Shown: positions 7,060 through 15,666 of the stretch, one piece after another
Layout: each line of letters opens with the position of its first letter
Position numbering within the stretch: the first letter of the stretch is position 1
DNA from: an uncultured Lachnospiraceae bacterium
GTDB taxonomy: Bacteria; Bacillota; Clostridia; Lachnospirales; Lachnospiraceae
Direction: 5' to 3'
Length of the DNA stretch: 64,000 nt
NCBI GenBank assembly: GCA_947652735.1
Contig: CANTEG010000013.1
Location: 17,529 to 81,528 of the forward strand
The notes under the pieces: model-generated
Databases searched by the model: none
What the model was told of the DNA's origin: nothing
Seen by the model: the letters and a program-made list of their open reading frames with translations, nothing else
Translations under genes and position numbers: made by a program

Positions 7060-9261
7060 ATGGGAATCATTGTTAAGGATAAGGTTTTTACGATTCATAC
7101 GAAGAACAGCACGTATCAGCTTAAGGTGGATGATAAGGGGGTGCTTCTGCATACTTATTATGGGGCACGTACAGATGAAACGGATTACTCATATACGATA
7201 ATGGCGGCTGATGTGGGATTTTCGGGTAACATTGCTGCCTCTGTTGATGACAGGACATATTCGCTTGACTTTTTTCCACAGGAGTATCCGGTTCTTGGAA
7301 GCGGAGATTACCGTGTTAATTGTTTGGAGATGGATCTTGGACAGGGTGTAAAGGATTGTATGTTGTTTTATGACTCCCATACTATATATTCGGGAAAATA
7401 TTCATTGCCTGGTCTGCCTGCATTGTTTGCGGAGGAAGGTGACAATGTTGAAACTCTGGAAATCGTTATGAAGGAGGACAAGGAAGAAGTATATGTGCAC
7501 CTTCTGTACGGTGTGTTTTTTGATGCGGATATCATAACCCGTGCCGCATTTATAGAAAATAAGAGTGGAAAGGAAGTCAGTATATCAAGGATGATGTCTG
7601 CTGGTGTTGATTTTTCCCACAGTGATTATGACATGATTCATTTCCACGGTAGACATGCAAATGAGAGAAACATGGAAAGGGTGCCGCTGTTCCATGGTAT
7701 TTTTGAGCTGAGAAGCACAAGGGGGACCTCAAGCCATCAGCATAATCCGTTTGTCGTTCTTGCCGGAAAAAATACGAACGAGGAAATGGGAGAATGCTAC
7801 GGCATGGCACTTCTTTACAGCGGCGGCTTTCATATGCAGGCGGAGGTAGACCAGCGCGGATATGCAAGGCTTGTTATGGGAATCGATGATTCGGATTTGG
7901 ATTGGAGGCTGGCGGACGGAGATATATTTACCGTGCCTGAGGTGATGATGGGTTACAGCAAGGACGGAGTTGGTAACTTATCACGAAGCTATCATAATGC
8001 TGTGTTCCATCATTTGATACGGAGCAAATGGCGTGACAGACAACGTCCTGTGATAGTGAATAACTGGGAGGCGACATATTTTGATTTTGACGGAGAAAAG
8101 CTGCTTGACATAGCAAGTCAGGGGGCAAAGCTTGGACTCGATATGCTGGTGCTTGATGATGGCTGGTTTGGAAAGCGTGATGACGATTACTCAGGTTTGG
8201 GTGATTGGGTTGTCAATGAAAAAAAGCTTGGCTGTTCCTTAAAGGAGCTGGTGGACAAGGTAAATGACATGGGGCTTTCCTTTGGCATATGGGTGGAGCC
8301 TGAAATGATATCTGAGGACAGCGATTTGTACAGGCAGCATCCTGATTGGGCATTTGTTGTGCCGGGCAGGGAGCCTATAAGGGGCAGGTCACAGCTTGTA
8401 CTTGATATGACGAGAGATGATGTAATTGAGTATATAGAACAGAGGCTGTTTGCACTTTTGGATTCTGCAAATATTCAATATATAAAATGGGATATGAACC
8501 GTTCTCTGGCTGGCACTTACAGCGGGCAGCTTAGATGTGAGCGTCAGGGTGAAGTAAGACACCGCTTTGTGCTTGGCCTGTACCGCGTACTTGAGGATTT
8601 GAATAAACGGTATCCTGAGCTTTTGATTGAGGGTTGCAGTGGCGGTGGCGGACGTTTTGATATGGGTATGCTTTATTATACGCCACAAATATGGTGCAGT
8701 GATAATACAGATGCCATAGAGCGTTTGAGGATACAGTATGGAACATCCTTCGCATATCCGATGTCCTCGGTATCTGCACATGTTTCTGTGTGTCCAAATC
8801 ATCAGAACGGCAGAGTTACACCGTTTAAGACAAGAGGAATTTGTGCGATGCAGGGTACCTTTGGTTATGAACTTGACTTGAGTTTAATGAGTGACGAGGA
8901 TAAGGAACTTGCCAAAGAACAGGTCGAAACATTTAAGAAGCATTACAGGCTGTTTCAGTTTGGGGATTATTATAGAATTACATCACCGTTTGATAATCCT
9001 GATTTTACTGCGTGGGAATATGCAGACAAGGACGGACGGGAGGCATATCTTGCAGTTGTGTTTACGGATGTACACGGAAATCCTTTGCCGCACATGGTGC
9101 GTTTTAAAGGGTTGGTGCCGGATGGTTCATACAAAGTATATGAGGACGGAGCTGTTATCGGTTCACGCACAGGTGCGGCTTTGATGAATGCAGGCGTGCT
9201 GCTTCCGATACCAAAGGAAAGTTATGATTCCACATCATTTTATGTGAGTATGGAGGGATAA
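7060..9261 (+). CDS. aga: Alpha-galactosidase, GH36
   Basis: This cytoplasmic enzyme releases alpha-1,6-linked galactose from melibiose, raffinose and stachyose. GH36 signatures are LVLDDGWFGKRDDD, WVEPEMIS, nucleophile Asp478 in KWDMNR, EGCSGGGGRFD, and acid/base Asp548 in WCSDNTDA. The predicted length is 733 residues, as in Lactobacillus-type GH36 enzymes. I chose ATG 7060 because AGGAAGGAGA (7044-7053) sits right before it. An in-frame ATG at 7033 lies inside the preceding gene and has no binding site. The start is 15 bases behind the amylosucrase-type gene and the end one base before the kinase, so the three enzymes are co-transcribed. There is no secretion signal, so the intact sugar must be imported first. 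Confidence 0.94.
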   Translation: MGIIVKDKVFTIHTKNSTYQLKVDDKGVLLHTYYGARTDETDYSYTIMAADVGFSGNIAASVDDRTYSLDFFPQEYPVLGSGDYRVNCLEMDLGQGVKDCMLFYDSHTIYSGKYSLPGLPALFAEEGDNVETLEIVMKEDKEEVYVHLLYGVFFDADIITRAAFIENKSGKEVSISRMMSAGVDFSHSDYDMIHFHGRHANERNMERVPLFHGIFELRSTRGTSSHQHNPFVVLAGKNTNEEMGECYGMALLYSGGFHMQAEVDQRGYARLVMGIDDSDLDWRLADGDIFTVPEVMMGYSKDGVGNLSRSYHNAVFHHLIRSKWRDRQRPVIVNNWEATYFDFDGEKLLDIASQGAKLGLDMLVLDDGWFGKRDDDYSGLGDWVVNEKKLGCSLKELVDKVNDMGLSFGIWVEPEMISEDSDLYRQHPDWAFVVPGREPIRGRSQLVLDMTRDDVIEYIEQRLFALLDSANIQYIKWDMNRSLAGTYSGQLRCERQGEVRHRFVLGLYRVLEDLNKRYPELLIEGCSGGGGRFDMGMLYYTPQIWCSDNTDAIERLRIQYGTSFAYPMSSVSAHVSVCPNHQNGRVTPFKTRGICAMQGTFGYELDLSLMSDEDKELAKEQVETFKKHYRLFQFGDYYRITSPFDNPDFTAWEYADKDGREAYLAVVFTDVHGNPLPHMVRFKGLVPDGSYKVYEDGAVIGSRTGAALMNAGVLLPIPKESYDSTSFYVSMEG

Positions 9262-9262
9262 T

Positions 9263-10243
9263 ATGGAAGAATTATATGACGTGGTGGCACTTGGAGAGCT
9301 ACTGATTGATTTTACCGAAAATGGAATCAGCAGTCAGGGAAATCCTATTTTGGAGGCAAATCCGGGCGGTGCACCATGTAACGTGCTTGCCATGCTTGGT
9401 AAATTGTCACATCCTGTGGCATTTATTGGTAAGGTAGGTCGTGATATGTTTGGCAGTCAGCTTAAAAGTGCATTGGAGGAGGTCGGTATTGGTACCGACG
9501 GGCTTTTGACAGATGATAATGTTCATACTACGCTGGCATTTGTGCACAGCATGCCTGACGGTGACAGAGACTTTTCGTTTTATAGGAATCCCGGTGCAGA
9601 TATGATGCTTGATAAGACGGAGGTGGATTCTTGTAGTGAAATGATAACCGGCTGTAAAATTTTCCATTTTGGCTCGCTGTCGATGACCCATGACAGATGC
9701 AGAAAAGCAACAAAGCGTGCCATAGAGCTTGCAGAAAAGTCAGGAGTCATCCGCTCCTTTGATCCTAATTTGCGTGAGCCCCTTTGGGACAGCATGAAGG
9801 AGGCAAAGGAACAGATTGAGTTTGGGCTTTCACATTGTGACATACTTAAGATATCAGATAATGAAATCAGGTGGCTCACAGGTGAGGAAGATTATGAAAC
9901 AGGTGTGAAGTGCATCAGGGAACGCTGTGATATACCGCTTATTCTGGTTTCCCTCGGTAAGGAGGGCAGCCTTGCCTTTAGTAACAGTCACAAGGCAATG
10001 GTAAAACCATTTATTCAACCTGATACGATTGAGACTACAGGTGCGGGCGATACATTTTGTGCATTGGTACTACATTATGTGTTGAAACACGGGCTGCGGG
10101 ATTACAGTGAGGATGAACTTACCGAAATGCTCACATTTGCAAATGCAGGCGCATCCATTATTACTACGAGAAAAGGTGCACTTCGGGTCATGCCGTCAGA
10201 GGATGAGATAAAGGCACTGATATCCAAAACCGTGAGGGGATGA
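9263..10243 (+). CDS. PfkB-family sugar kinase, probable fructokinase
   Basis: This is an ATP-dependent ribokinase-like sugar kinase. The N-terminal GELLIDF and NPGGAPCNVLAMLGKL blocks and the C-terminal signature ETTGAGDTFCAL with catalytic base Asp263 are clear. The length is 326 residues. It begins two bases after the alpha-galactosidase stop codon. Fructose is the one free sugar expected from the amylosucrase-type reaction, so fructokinase (fructose to fructose 6-phosphate) is the best guess. The family also contains kinases for ribose, tagatose 6-phosphate and KDG. The substrate is therefore inferred from context. Confidence 0.85.
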   Translation: MEELYDVVALGELLIDFTENGISSQGNPILEANPGGAPCNVLAMLGKLSHPVAFIGKVGRDMFGSQLKSALEEVGIGTDGLLTDDNVHTTLAFVHSMPDGDRDFSFYRNPGADMMLDKTEVDSCSEMITGCKIFHFGSLSMTHDRCRKATKRAIELAEKSGVIRSFDPNLREPLWDSMKEAKEQIEFGLSHCDILKISDNEIRWLTGEEDYETGVKCIRERCDIPLILVSLGKEGSLAFSNSHKAMVKPFIQPDTIETTGAGDTFCALVLHYVLKHGLRDYSEDELTEMLTFANAGASIITTRKGALRVMPSEDEIKALISKTVRG

Positions 10244-10303
10244 ATAGCTGATATCCAATGCTTTATATGCAGACGCTATCTGGTTTTACATGCATGGTTC
10301 CTC

Positions 10304-10332
10304 TTGAAATAAATGGATAGATATATTATAGT
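10304..10332 (+). promoter_or_regulatory. Promoter of the nudix gene
   Basis: TTGAAA (10304-10309) and TATAGT (10327-10332) are separated by 17 bases. They lie between the sugar operon and the nudix gene, starting a new transcription unit. No convincing terminator is seen after the kinase gene. Confidence 0.65.
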
Positions 10333-10376
10333 ATAGGGGATTTATGATACTAAGGGCGATAAATTTGGAGGAATAA

Positions 10377-10931
10377 ATGGTAGAATTTAAAAGAGAAAAA
10401 ATGGAATTGGTATATGATGCCAAAGTTGTTGAACTCTATAAGGACTATCTTACTACTCCCGGTGGAAATACTGTCTGCTATGATTACATTAAACATAAGA
10501 GAGGCGGGGGAGCAGGCGTTCTTCTTGTGGATGAACAGGAAAATACCTATTTGGTTAGGCAGTACAGAAATTCTATTGATTCCGTAGACATGGAAATTCC
10601 GGCAGGAGGATATTCGTTTGTTGGCGAAAAGGGTATCGACTGTGCTTTGCGTGAGGCAGAGGAAGAGACAGGATTTATACCGCAAAAAATGTATCATGTG
10701 GCTGATATGGTTTCATCCATAGGAACCTTTGATGAGAGGACAGACGTTTACATAGGAACAAATTTAAGGAGTGGAACCATAAAGCTTGACCCTGACGAAT
10801 ATATTGAAATAGTAAAAATTTCAGTGGATTCGGCAATAGAACTGATATATAAAGGGGAAATAGTGGATAGCAAAACGATTGCTGCGTTATTTGCCTATAA
10901 ACAGATGCGGAATAGTGGAATAATTAATTAG
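10377..10931 (+). CDS. nudF: Nudix hydrolase, ADP-ribose pyrophosphatase type
   Basis: This enzyme hydrolyses nucleoside diphosphate sugars, most likely ADP-ribose to AMP and ribose 5-phosphate. The nudix box GX5EX7REUXEEXGU is complete at roughly residues 76-98 (glycine, GEKG glutamate, then REAEEETGF). The 184-residue size and the preceding ETNTVLLVRQYR-like segment (ENTYLVRQYRNSID) fit the NudF group. GGAG (10368-10371) precedes ATG 10377. The order nudF, SpoIIM-like protein, xerD resembles the conserved Bacillus nudF-spoIIM-fur-xerD neighbourhood. Confidence 0.87.
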   Translation: MVEFKREKMELVYDAKVVELYKDYLTTPGGNTVCYDYIKHKRGGGAGVLLVDEQENTYLVRQYRNSIDSVDMEIPAGGYSFVGEKGIDCALREAEEETGFIPQKMYHVADMVSSIGTFDERTDVYIGTNLRSGTIKLDPDEYIEIVKISVDSAIELIYKGEIVDSKTIAALFAYKQMRNSGIIN

Positions 10932-10947
10932 ATAAAAACATAAAAAG

Positions 10948-10980
10948 TAGAGAGTGGGAACACTCTCTATTTTTTATTTT
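10948..10980 (+). terminator. Intrinsic terminator after the nudix gene
   Basis: TAGAGAGTG pairs perfectly with CACTCTCTA around GGAA and is followed by TTTTTTATTTT. Confidence 0.9.
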
Positions 10981-11010
10981 ATAGAAAAATGAAATGGAAA
11001 GGGGATATGT

Positions 11011-11595
11011 ATGATAAGTAAAATACGTCAGGAGGAGAGAAGTGTAATACTTTTAACCTCATTGGTTTTATCCGTTTTTTTGATTAACATCTTCATAAGA
11101 AGAGGTTTGGACTTTGAGTATCTGAAACTTTCCATATATGACATAGAACAGTCACTCAATTTAAATATTGTGTCACTTATTTTTTATGTGTTTATTAAAA
11201 GAGGAAAACAATTTATTGTGATATGGCTGCTTATGAAGACAATAAAGCCTGATTTGGTTTACAATATTATTTTGATTGTGCTTTGTGGGATGTATGGAGT
11301 TATGTCAACCGTACAAAGCTACTATATTGGTTTTCAGGGGATTATTACATTTATCATTTATATGCTGCCTCATTATATCATCTATATTTTTATGATAAAA
11401 CTTCTGCACGATTATTATTCAGGATACAGGCAGTCAAAAAATTTATCTTCAGATGGAGGGGCGATGGATGAAATAATGAATGAAAAAACAAAAGTAACTG
11501 CCCTTTTTATCATTTTATTTGTCATGGGAGTGGTTTCGGAAGGATTTTTTTCGAGATTTTTTTTACTCCAATACTATCAATATATGGTGTTGTAA
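11011..11595 (+). CDS. Multi-pass membrane protein, possibly SpoIIM-like
   Basis: The 194-residue protein has about five hydrophobic stretches (roughly residues 13-30, 50-75, 85-105, 112-135 and 165-190). A short polar loop precedes the last one. The segment GFQGIITFIIYMLPHYIIYIF recalls the conserved Gly-rich and LPH region of SpoIIM/DUF95 proteins, which act in engulfment during sporulation. The position between a NudF-type gene and xerD is where spoIIM lies in Bacillus. Overall similarity cannot be judged by eye, so the SpoIIM call rests mainly on context and size. AAAGGGG precedes the start. It follows a terminator, and I see no clear promoter of its own. Confidence 0.45.
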   Translation: MISKIRQEERSVILLTSLVLSVFLINIFIRRGLDFEYLKLSIYDIEQSLNLNIVSLIFYVFIKRGKQFIVIWLLMKTIKPDLVYNIILIVLCGMYGVMSTVQSYYIGFQGIITFIIYMLPHYIIYIFMIKLLHDYYSGYRQSKNLSSDGGAMDEIMNEKTKVTALFIILFVMGVVSEGFFSRFFLLQYYQYMVL

Positions 11596-11669
11596 AAATA
11601 TAAAATCCCCTATATTGTACTAGACGCTGAAAATGGCTTAAAATCTAGGTTTTTCGGGAAAAATTATGT

Positions 11670-11698
11670 TTGATTTTATGTTAATTAGTCATTATAAT
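11670..11698 (+). promoter_or_regulatory. Promoter of xerD
   Basis: TTGATT (11670-11675) and TATAAT (11693-11698) are separated by exactly 17 bases, about 35 bases before the xerD start. Confidence 0.75.
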
Positions 11699-11734
11699 GG
11701 AACTACCTGTTAAGAGATAAAGAGGGGTTTGTTC

Positions 11735-12625
11735 ATGAAAGAACACATAGAGAACTATATACAATATTTGAATACGGTAAAACATTCCAGTGTTAATACT
11801 ATGGCTTCATATAAAAGAGATTTACTTAAGCTGTATCATTACCTGATGGAACAAAAAATAGAAGAGCCCGGCAGTGTAAGTCAGACAGATTTGTCCGGGT
11901 ATATATTTTCTTTGGAAAAACAGGAAATGTCATCAGCAACGATTTCAAGAAATATAGCAAGTATTAAGTCCTTTTTTGTGTATCTTTTAAAGCAGGGGAT
12001 TATTTCGTCTGATCCTTCTGAACAATTAAAGCCACCCAAAATCGAGAAAAAGTCACCAGAAACTTTAAATATTGAGGAGGTCAATCTGCTTTTGGAGCAG
12101 CCGTCCAAATCTACACCGAAAGAGATAAGGGATAAGGCAATGCTGGAGCTTTTGTATGCTACAGGCATGAGAGTATCGGAGCTTATTTCACTTAAACTTG
12201 AGGATGTAAACCTTTCCATGAATTACATACTTTGCAGAGATGCAAATAAGGAGAGGGTGATACCGATTGAGAACGCTGCAAAGGCAGCACTGGAAAATTA
12301 CATCAACAATGCAAGGGACGGAATGTGTGAGGGCAGCGAATATCTGTTTACAAACTTGAAGGGTGCACAGATGACAAGGCAGGGCTTTTGGAAGCTGATA
12401 AAGTCATATGCAAAAAAGGCTGGTATCAATAAAGATATAACACCACATATGATAAGGCATTCATTTGCATCACATCTCGTTACAAACGGAGCTGATTTAA
12501 AGGCTGTTCAAGAGATGCTTGGACATTCGGATATATCAACGACACAGATATATTTGAGAAGCAGAAGAAGCAAGATAAAAGAAGAATATGATAAGGCACA
12601 TCCAAGGGCAAGGATGCATGCATAA
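11735..12625 (+). CDS. xerD: Tyrosine recombinase XerD
   Basis: This site-specific recombinase resolves chromosome dimers at dif together with XerC. The N-terminal SAM-like core-binding domain covers about residues 1-90. The catalytic domain shows ATGMRVSELISL (first Arg), HMIRHSFASHL (His-x-x-Arg) and LGHSDISTTQIYLR (His and nucleophilic Tyr). The length of 296 residues is typical. ATG 11735 with AGAGGGG upstream is preferred to the in-frame TTG at 11729. It has its own promoter and terminator. XerC and XerD are hard to tell apart by eye. The nudF neighbourhood favours XerD, and there is no sign of an integrative element here. Confidence 0.9.
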   Translation: MKEHIENYIQYLNTVKHSSVNTMASYKRDLLKLYHYLMEQKIEEPGSVSQTDLSGYIFSLEKQEMSSATISRNIASIKSFFVYLLKQGIISSDPSEQLKPPKIEKKSPETLNIEEVNLLLEQPSKSTPKEIRDKAMLELLYATGMRVSELISLKLEDVNLSMNYILCRDANKERVIPIENAAKAALENYINNARDGMCEGSEYLFTNLKGAQMTRQGFWKLIKSYAKKAGINKDITPHMIRHSFASHLVTNGADLKAVQEMLGHSDISTTQIYLRSRRSKIKEEYDKAHPRARMHA

Positions 12626-12639
12626 AAATAATAAGTTAA

Positions 12640-12670
12640 AGGGCTGTCAAGCAGACAGCCCTTTTGTTTT
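12640..12670 (+). terminator. Terminator between convergent xerD and aroC
   Basis: GGGCTGTC and GACAGCCC pair perfectly around AAGCA, followed by TTTTGTTTT. On the opposite strand the same stem is followed by TTTAACTTA, so it may also serve aroC, though less efficiently. Confidence 0.85.
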
Positions 12671-12750
12671 GGGTAGAAGTCTTGTTCTTGTTGGCAGGTG
12701 TCTTCGGAATCTGCGAAACCTTAAACAGGAGATTTTTATGGTGTAACGGC

Positions 12751-13851
12751 TTATATTTTATATATCTTTTCCAAATTTGACACGGTAGAAGCTGCATTTG
12801 CCATCATAAGGTCTAAGATGGTGATTGCACACATTGACTCGACGACAACTACAGCACGGGGACCAATAATAGGGTCGTGCCTGCCCTTAATTTCCATGTC
12901 AATATTTTCCATGTTGCAGTTAATTGTCTGCTGTTTCTTAAAAATGGAAGGGGTTGGCTTAAATGAGGCACGCACGATTATGTCTGAACCGTCACTGATG
13001 CCGCCAAGAATACCGCCTGAATGGTTGGTTGCCTTTGTCGGTTTTCCGTCTACCATTCTGAATGAATCATTGTTGCCGGAACCACGTGCATTTTGAACAA
13101 GAACACCATCACCAAGTTCAACCGCTTTCACAGCACCTATGGACATAACAGCTTGGGCAAGGCGTGCGTCGAGCTTGTCGAAAACAGGCTCACCTATACC
13201 GGCAGGAACACCGCTGATGATACATTCCACGGAAGAACCGATGGAATCCTTGTCTGCCATAACCTCTTTTAAATGCGAGGATGCATGTAGGGCACACTCA
13301 CTGTCAGGCATATAGTGGGGGTTTTTGTATATTTCTTCCCGGTCAAATTTGTCGTAGTCAATCACTAAATCTCCTATGGAGCGTGTATATGTGCAAAAGG
13401 ATATACCGAGGGAAGCAAGAAGCTTAGAAGCGATTGCACCTGCGGCAACACGTCCCAATGTTTCGCGTCCCGATGAGCGTCCTCCTCCTCTGTAATCTCT
13501 TATGCCATACTTGGCATCAAAGCCGAAGTCAGCATGTCCTGGTCTGTATGCTGTTGAAATTGTACTGTAATCACGAGACTTTTGGTCTTCATTAAAAACA
13601 ACAAGAGATATTGGTGTTCCTGTAGTTTTTCCTTCAAAGACACCTGAAAGTATCTGTACTGTGTCAGACTCGTTTCTCTTTGTGGAAAAATCACTTTGTC
13701 CTGGCCTTCTTCTGTCAAGAAATGGCTGTATGTCACTTTCAGACAGGGAAAGTCCTGCAGGACATCCGTCAATCGTTACACCAAGTGCCCTGCCGTGAGA
13801 TTCTCCCCATGTGCTTATTTTGAAATTATTTCCATATGTTGAACCTGCCAT
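12751..13851 (-). CDS. aroC: Chorismate synthase
   Basis: This FMN-dependent enzyme converts 5-enolpyruvylshikimate 3-phosphate to chorismate, the last shikimate-pathway step. Recognised blocks are [13 protein letters not shown] at the N-terminus, [15 protein letters not shown], and [22 protein letters not shown], all conserved in AroC. I place the start at 13851 (MAGSTYG), giving 366 residues. On the minus strand GGAAGGA lies about nine bases upstream. A longer reading to 13875 adds eight residues with no support. It stands alone on the minus strand. A TATAAT-like -10 (13895-13890 on the minus strand) lies in the divergent region towards the patatin gene. Confidence 0.96.
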   Translation of the reverse strand: MAGSTYGNNFKISTWGESHGRALGVTIDGCPAGLSLSESDIQPFLDRRRPGQSDFSTKRNESDTVQILSGVFEGKTTGTPISLVVFNEDQKSRDYSTISTAYRPGHADFGFDAKYGIRDYRGGGRSSGRETLGRVAAGAIASKLLASLGISFCTYTRSIGDLVIDYDKFDREEIYKNPHYMPDSECALHASSHLKEVMADKDSIGSSVECIISGVPAGIGEPVFDKLDARLAQAVMSIGAVKAVELGDGVLVQNARGSGNNDSFRMVDGKPTKATNHSGGILGGISDGSDIIVRASFKPTPSIFKKQQTINCNMENIDMEIKGRHDPIIGPRAVVVVESMCAITILDLMMANAASTVSNLEKIYKI

Positions 13852-13928
13852 GTTATATATTCCTTCCGTTTCCATTGATATCAGGTTTCATTATAGCATT
13901 TTTTAAACTATAAATGAATAAGAATTTG

Positions 13929-13957
13929 TTGACTAAAAATTAAACTAAATATATAAT
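13929..13957 (+). promoter_or_regulatory. Promoter of the patatin-plsC unit
   Basis: TTGACT (13929-13934) and TATAAT (13952-13957) have a 17-base spacer. TTGACTAAAA (13929-13938) recurs as its exact inverted repeat TTTTAGTCAA at 13986-13995, bracketing the promoter. A looser inverted repeat (ATTAAACTAA versus TTAGTTCTTAAT) surrounds the -10 element. A regulator binding site is plausible but unproven. Confidence 0.65.
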
Positions 13958-14014
13958 TAGTTCTTAATTGTTTGTTGTTTTGTTATTTTAGTCAAAAGAG
14001 AAAGAGTTGAGTTT

Positions 14015-14863
14015 ATGAGTAAGATTGGATTGGTATTAGAAGGAGGAGCACTGAGAGGTATTTTTACTGCTGGTGTTTTAGACGCTATTTTAAACCATGA
14101 TATTACATTTCCTTATATTGTCGGTGTTTCAGCAGGCTCTGGAAATGCAGTTAATTTTGTAGCGAGACAACAGGGACGTTCAAAGAAAGTAATCATGCAC
14201 GAGGATACCAAATCATATTATGGCATGACTCAGCTTATGGAAAACAAGAAACTGCTCAATTTGGATGTTTTGGTTGATGAGTATGCCCTGGATGTGTTTC
14301 CGTTGGATTTTGATACATTCTTTTTGTCGGAGTCTGTCCTTGAATGTGTTGTGACAAACTGCATTTCGGGAAAAGCAGAATTTTTGTCAAGCAACGGTTC
14401 AAGAGAGAGGCTGCTTCTTTGCTGTAAGGCATCCTGTGCGGTTCCGTTTGCATGTCGTCCGATTGTGATAGATGATGTACCTTATCTGGATGGAAGTCTG
14501 GCTGATGGAATTCCGGTTGAACATGCTTTTGAGATGGGCTGTGACAAGCTGGTTGTGGTTCTTACAAAGCCTCTGGGAAGCTCGGCTACGGACTATAGCA
14601 AAATGCGGAAAATAATCAATCTCATGTATCAGAGAAAGTATCCTGAGCTTTGCAAGACTATGATATCACGAAGAGAGTCCTATGACAGACAGATGAATCT
14701 GCTTTTAGATTTGGAAAAGCAGGGAAAGGTAATGATATTAAGTCCAAGAACATCTATGGTCGGTCATTTTGAAAATGATGAGGAAAAGCTGAATGACTGT
14801 TATCAGATAGCTTATGACTACATGGAAGAAAATCTTGATAAGCTGCGTGAATTTATGGCATAA
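14015..14863 (+). CDS. Patatin-like phospholipase
   Basis: This is a predicted lipid acyl hydrolase with a Ser-Asp dyad. The oxyanion motif LEGGALRG is at residues 8-15, the nucleophile Ser39 is in GVSAGS, and catalytic Asp159 is in YLDGSLADG. The length is 282 residues. There is no signal peptide, so it is expected to be cytoplasmic or peripherally membrane-bound. The acyltransferase gene begins 27 bases downstream. Coupling of an acyl hydrolase to a PlsC-type acyltransferase suggests lipid acyl-chain turnover or remodelling, which is an inference. Confidence 0.87.
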   Translation: MSKIGLVLEGGALRGIFTAGVLDAILNHDITFPYIVGVSAGSGNAVNFVARQQGRSKKVIMHEDTKSYYGMTQLMENKKLLNLDVLVDEYALDVFPLDFDTFFLSESVLECVVTNCISGKAEFLSSNGSRERLLLCCKASCAVPFACRPIVIDDVPYLDGSLADGIPVEHAFEMGCDKLVVVLTKPLGSSATDYSKMRKIINLMYQRKYPELCKTMISRRESYDRQMNLLLDLEKQGKVMILSPRTSMVGHFENDEEKLNDCYQIAYDYMEENLDKLREFMA

Positions 14864-14890
14864 GATGAACTATTTTAGAAAGGGTAACAA

Positions 14891-15616
14891 ATGCTGAATC
14901 TGCGATTTAAATATATTGTTATAAGCAGTTTTTTCTTTGTAATAAAAGTTGTTCCAAAGGCAAATAAAATGATAGCCAACAAGGCAGATTATACAGAGGA
15001 AGAATGCTTTTTATGTGCGAAACAAATTATGGATTACTTAAGAAGACGTGGAAGGACAACAACGATTGTGTCGGGACAAGAGAATATCCCTAAGGATACA
15101 GGTTGTGTTTTTTATTCCAATCATCAGGGAAAATACGATGCACTTGGAATACTTCTTGCGATTGATGAACCATGCGGTGTTTTGTTTGGCAAAAAGCAGG
15201 CAGAACGACTTTTAAGTAAGCAGGTTGTGGGGCTGCTTGACGGTGTTACCATAGATTTGGATGATCCAAGGGATGAAGTAAAAGCAATAAAAAAGGTTAC
15301 TGACGGAGTAAAAAAGGGAAGAAAATTTCTTGTTTTTCCTGAGGGTGGTTATACCGACAATAAGAATACTTTGCAGGAGTTTCATACAGGCTGTTTTAAC
15401 TGCTCCATAAGGTCGGCAACGCCTATCGTTCCCGTGTGCATTTATGACTCATATAAGTCGATGAACAGTAATACATTTGAAAAGGTTGAGACGCAGGTAC
15501 ATTTTTTGAAGCCGATTCCTGTTGAAGAATACAAGGGAATGAAAAAACCTGAGCTTGCCAAGCTGGTGAAGGAGCGTATACAGGAAAAATTGGATTTGAT
15601 AGAGACTAAAAAGTGA
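14891..15616 (+). CDS. plsC: 1-acyl-sn-glycerol-3-phosphate acyltransferase family
   Basis: The family transfers an acyl chain to lysophosphatidate to give phosphatidate at the membrane. The HX4D catalytic motif is HQGKYD (His78 to Asp83), and the phosphate-binding block FPEGG places Glu at residue 151. Residues 7-22 form a hydrophobic N-terminal segment that may sit in the membrane. The length of 241 residues is typical. AAAGGGTAAC precedes the ATG. Genomes of this group often carry several PlsC-like genes, so this copy need not be the main one. Confidence 0.87.
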   Translation: MLNLRFKYIVISSFFFVIKVVPKANKMIANKADYTEEECFLCAKQIMDYLRRRGRTTTIVSGQENIPKDTGCVFYSNHQGKYDALGILLAIDEPCGVLFGKKQAERLLSKQVVGLLDGVTIDLDDPRDEVKAIKKVTDGVKKGRKFLVFPEGGYTDNKNTLQEFHTGCFNCSIRSATPIVPVCIYDSYKSMNSNTFEKVETQVHFLKPIPVEEYKGMKKPELAKLVKERIQEKLDLIETKK

Positions 15617-15666
15617 AAAAATGGTAAATAATAAAATTCATAATGTTATATTATAGGAGTTTTATT

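Noticed and set aside
8389-8802. 137-codon minus-strand frame inside the alpha-galactosidase gene
   Set aside because: The plus strand encodes conserved GH36 catalytic motifs through the whole stretch. The antisense translation has no recognisable features.
10332-11614. 12-base inverted repeat TATAGGGGATTT (10332-10343) and AAATCCCCTATA (11603-11614) flanking the nudix and SpoIIM-like genes
   Set aside because: A single short match over 1.3 kb is near what chance gives in AT-rich DNA, and there are no target-site duplications or transposase. It is not an element.
11735-12625. Tyrosine recombinase as sign of an integrated element
   Set aside because: Length, motifs and the nudF neighbourhood fit chromosomal XerD. 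No att sites, tRNA or phage genes are nearby.
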